In this document: in pieces, positions 4,573 to 6,109 of the stretch
How the letters are laid out: every line of letters begins with the position of its first letter
How positions within the stretch are numbered: the stretch's first letter is position 1
From: an uncultured Oscillibacter sp.
GTDB taxonomy: Bacteria; Bacillota_A; Clostridia; Oscillospirales; Oscillospiraceae
DNA length: 6,109 nt
Assembly (NCBI GenBank): GCA_902462475.1
Contig: CABQCB010000121.1
Coordinates: 1-6,109, forward strand
Direction of reading: 5' to 3'
Position numbers and translations under genes: made by a program
The notes under the pieces: generated by a model
What the model was told of the DNA's origin: nothing
Seen by the model: only the letters and a program-made list of their open reading frames with translations
Databases searched by the model: none

Positions 4573-5826
4573 ATGCGGCAAAGAGAAAAGAAAAGGAGCG
4601 TTTTTGCACGTGCGGGCCGCTGTGTCACCGCGTTGGTGCTGGCGGCAGTGTTCCTGGCGTCGTCAGCGGAGCCGGGCATGGCGGTCACCTGGGCGGATGT
4701 GAACGACCTCAAATCCGAGGCCAGCAGCCTGGACGCTGAGAAAAAGGAGCTGCAGGAAAAGCTGGACGCGCTGGCCGACGACAAGAGCGAGGCCATCAAC
4801 CGCAAGATCCTGCTGGACCAGCAGATCACAAACACCACCGCCCAGATCCAGAATGTGGAGGCGCAGATCAACCAGTACGCTGCCCTCATCACCCAGACCC
4901 AGGCAGAGCTGGAGGAGGCCCAGGAGAAAGAAGAGGCCCAGTATGAGCTGTTTTGCCAGCGGGTGCGGGCCATGGAGGAGCGGGGCACCATTTCCTACTG
5001 GTCTGTGCTGTTCAAGGCCGACAGCTTTACCGATCTTTTGAGCCGCCTGGACATCATCAATGAGATCATGGACTCCGATCAGGCGGTGATCGACGAGCTG
5101 GAGGCACTCCAGGCGGAGATCGAGACGAAGATGTCTGAGCTGGAGACCAGCAAGGCGGAGGAGGAAAATGCCAAGGCGGAGCTGGTGTCCAAGAAAAACG
5201 AGCTGGACAGCCAGCGCAAAGAGGCCAACGCGGTGATCCAGGAGCTCAGCAGCAACGAAAGCGAGACGGAGGCCGCTCTCAGCGATCTGCAGGCGGAGCA
5301 GGATGCCCTGTGGGCGGAGGCCCAGCGCCTCAGCGACCAGCTGGTGGCCCAGCAGGCGGCCAATGGCCAGTCCACGGAATCCAATCCCGGCGGCTACATC
5401 TGGCCGGTGGACAGCCGTTACATCACCTCCACTGTGGGCGGACGGGCGTCCCCCGGCGGCATCGGCTCCACCAACCACAAGGGAACGGATATCGGCCGGG
5501 TGGGCTATACCAGCTCGGTCTACGCCTCCAAGGCTGGTACGGTCATCGTTTCCCAGTATTCCAGTTCCTATGGCAATTACGTGGTCATCTCCCACGGCAG
5601 CGGAAACACCACGCTGTATGCCCATATGTCCAGCCGCAAGGTGTCGGTGGGGGACTACGTCAATCAGGGCGATGTGATCGGCATCACCGGTTCCACCGGC
5701 AACTCCACCGGACCGCACCTGCACTTTGAGGTGACGGAAAACGGCGTGCGGGTCAATCCCCTCAACGACGGCGCAGAGCCCCGCATGGGATATCTGACCG
5801 GCTATACCCTCTCCGGAAGCGCATAA
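4573..5826 (+). CDS. Secreted coiled-coil M23 (LytM) murein endopeptidase
   Basis: A 417-residue exported cell-wall hydrolase, the probable effector of FtsEX. A basic n-region (REKKR...R16) and hydrophobic stretch (17-32) form a signal peptide, with possible cleavage after Ala32 or Ala37. Two long coiled-coil stretches (about 42-128 and 165-262) flank a hinge, RVRAMEERGTISYWSVLF (131-148) and DSFTDLLSRLD (150-160), which is the conserved signature of the PcsB/CwlO-type N-terminal domain that docks on FtsX. A short Gly/Ser/Asn linker leads to the M23 domain (about 278-400). Its catalytic set is complete: His302 and Asp306 (HKGTD), His351 (YAHM), and His382 and His384 (PHLHFE). It should therefore be an active zinc DD- or cross-bridge endopeptidase, unlike degenerate EnvC activators. 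The exact bond cut cannot be told. The link with ftsEX is well supported by gene order and coupling. Alternative names would be EnvC-like or PcsB-like protein. Confidence 0.93.
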   Translation: MRQREKKRSVFARAGRCVTALVLAAVFLASSAEPGMAVTWADVNDLKSEASSLDAEKKELQEKLDALADDKSEAINRKILLDQQITNTTAQIQNVEAQINQYAALITQTQAELEEAQEKEEAQYELFCQRVRAMEERGTISYWSVLFKADSFTDLLSRLDIINEIMDSDQAVIDELEALQAEIETKMSELETSKAEEENAKAELVSKKNELDSQRKEANAVIQELSSNESETEAALSDLQAEQDALWAEAQRLSDQLVAQQAANGQSTESNPGGYIWPVDSRYITSTVGGRASPGGIGSTNHKGTDIGRVGYTSSVYASKAGTVIVSQYSSSYGNYVVISHGSGNTTLYAHMSSRKVSVGDYVNQGDVIGITGSTGNSTGPHLHFEVTENGVRVNPLNDGAEPRMGYLTGYTLSGSA

Positions 5827-5830
5827 AACC

Positions 5831-5866
5831 AACCCCTCCCCCGTACCATGAAGGGGGAGGGGTTTT
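5831..5866 (+). terminator. GC-rich hairpin after the peptidase gene
   Basis: A perfect 12-bp stem pairs AACCCCTCCCCC (5831-5842) with GGGGGAGGGGTT (5853-5864) around a 10-nt loop, with only TTTT (5863-5866) following. It starts 4 nt after the peptidase stop. It could be an intrinsic terminator with a short T-run that allows read-through, or mainly a translational control element, because its 3' arm is the SD of the next gene. Confidence 0.7.
5853..5862 (+). promoter_or_regulatory. Hairpin-embedded Shine-Dalgarno of the last gene
   Basis: GGGGGAGGGG lies 6 nt before ATG 5869 and is wholly contained in the 3' arm of the preceding hairpin, so it would be masked when the hairpin is folded. Confidence 0.6.
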
Positions 5867-5868
5867 CT

Positions 5869-6109
5869 ATGTTCGGAATGATCCTTTGGAAGGAGCCGGG
5901 GCAGGGGGCTGCGGTGACCATGGTGGAAAAGCATGTGCTGCATGCCCGCTTTTACTGCGCCCAGATCGCCCGGGGACCGCGGACGCCGGAGCTGGTGCTG
6001 CGGCGCAGAGTGGCCAAGGCGGTCCGGAAGCTGAAGAGCGCCGGGGCGGTGCGGGTGGTGCTGCCGGAGGGCTTTGCCTGGGAAGAGCTGCTGCGCCGGG
6101 GCGGTGTCC
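5869..6109 (+). CDS. Unrecognised protein, N-terminal part (partial)
   Basis: An open frame without stops runs from ATG 5869 to the window end (80 complete codons). I do not recognise the family. The start MFGMILWKEPGQG is followed by a mixed stretch with HVLHARFYCAQIA, then a strongly basic helix-like segment (LRRRVAKAVRKLKSAGA, about 44-60) and VRVVLPEGFAWEELLRRGG (61-79), which looks like a beta strand and helix of a small alpha/beta domain. No signal peptide or clear membrane segment is seen. The SD spacing supports ATG 5869 over later in-frame ATGs (5878, 5920). It follows the ftsEX-peptidase operon on the same strand with a 42-bp gap that holds only the hairpin, so it may be a read-through member of that operon. 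Codon use (many CTG, GTG, GCC, CGG) resembles the neighbours. That it is a real gene is likely but not proven, as its end is missing. Confidence 0.65.
   Translation, partial: MFGMILWKEPGQGAAVTMVEKHVLHARFYCAQIARGPRTPELVLRRRVAKAVRKLKSAGAVRVVLPEGFAWEELLRRGGV

Noticed and set aside
1487..5943. Several long antisense open frames (for example minus-strand 1487-2728, 2774-3820, 3636-4991 and 4663-5943).
   Set aside because: They lie opposite well-recognised genes, have low-complexity His/Leu/Gly/Arg-rich products and lack recognisable domains; long antisense frames are expected from GC-rich codon use.

Overview
The window looks like a GC-rich member of the Clostridia, most plausibly an Oscillospiraceae gut anaerobe (Flavonifractor/Lawsonibacter-like). 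This is inferred from the EF-Tu C-terminus, strong AGGAGG-type ribosome binding sites, rich use of GC-ending codons, a DUF4830-type protein, and an ftsE-ftsX-M23 peptidase order. Naming a genus would need a database search.

Layout. Positions 1-140 hold the last 45 codons of tuf (EF-Tu), closed by a strong intrinsic terminator (153-188). Convergent to it, on the minus strand, is a small membrane-anchored DUF4830-like protein (201-662). A short 81-bp divergent intergenic region separates it from an RsuA-family 16S rRNA pseudouridine synthase on the plus strand (744-1469). A promoter region with a near-palindrome follows, then a PucR/CdaR-type transcription regulator (1628-2719) with its own terminator (2744-2774).

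About 270 bp of non-coding DNA then carries a good sigma-A-type promoter (2865-2893) overlapped by an inverted repeat. After it comes a leader of about 90 nt with two or three clear hairpins, and then a tight operon: ftsE (2990-3682), ftsX (3675-4562, overlapping ftsE by 8 nt) and a secreted coiled-coil M23/LytM endopeptidase (4573-5826) whose SD overlaps the ftsX stop. A GC-rich hairpin follows. Its 3' arm is also the SD of an unrecognised gene that runs off the end of the window (5869-6109).

How the genes work together. FtsE (ATPase) and FtsX (membrane subunit with an extracytoplasmic loop) form an ABC-type mechanotransducer that controls peptidoglycan hydrolysis at division or elongation sites. 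The third gene supplies both the coiled-coil domain expected to dock on FtsX and a catalytically complete zinc peptidase, so the module appears self-contained (PcsB/CwlO-like logic with a LytM catalytic domain). The regulator upstream has its own promoter and terminator, so it is probably a separate transcription unit; control of ftsEX by it is speculation. No RNA gene, CRISPR array, insertion sequence or prophage feature is visible. Most genes are conserved housekeeping genes. The less explained parts are the ftsE leader RNA, the promoter-overlapping inverted repeats, the hairpin-embedded SD and the last partial gene.
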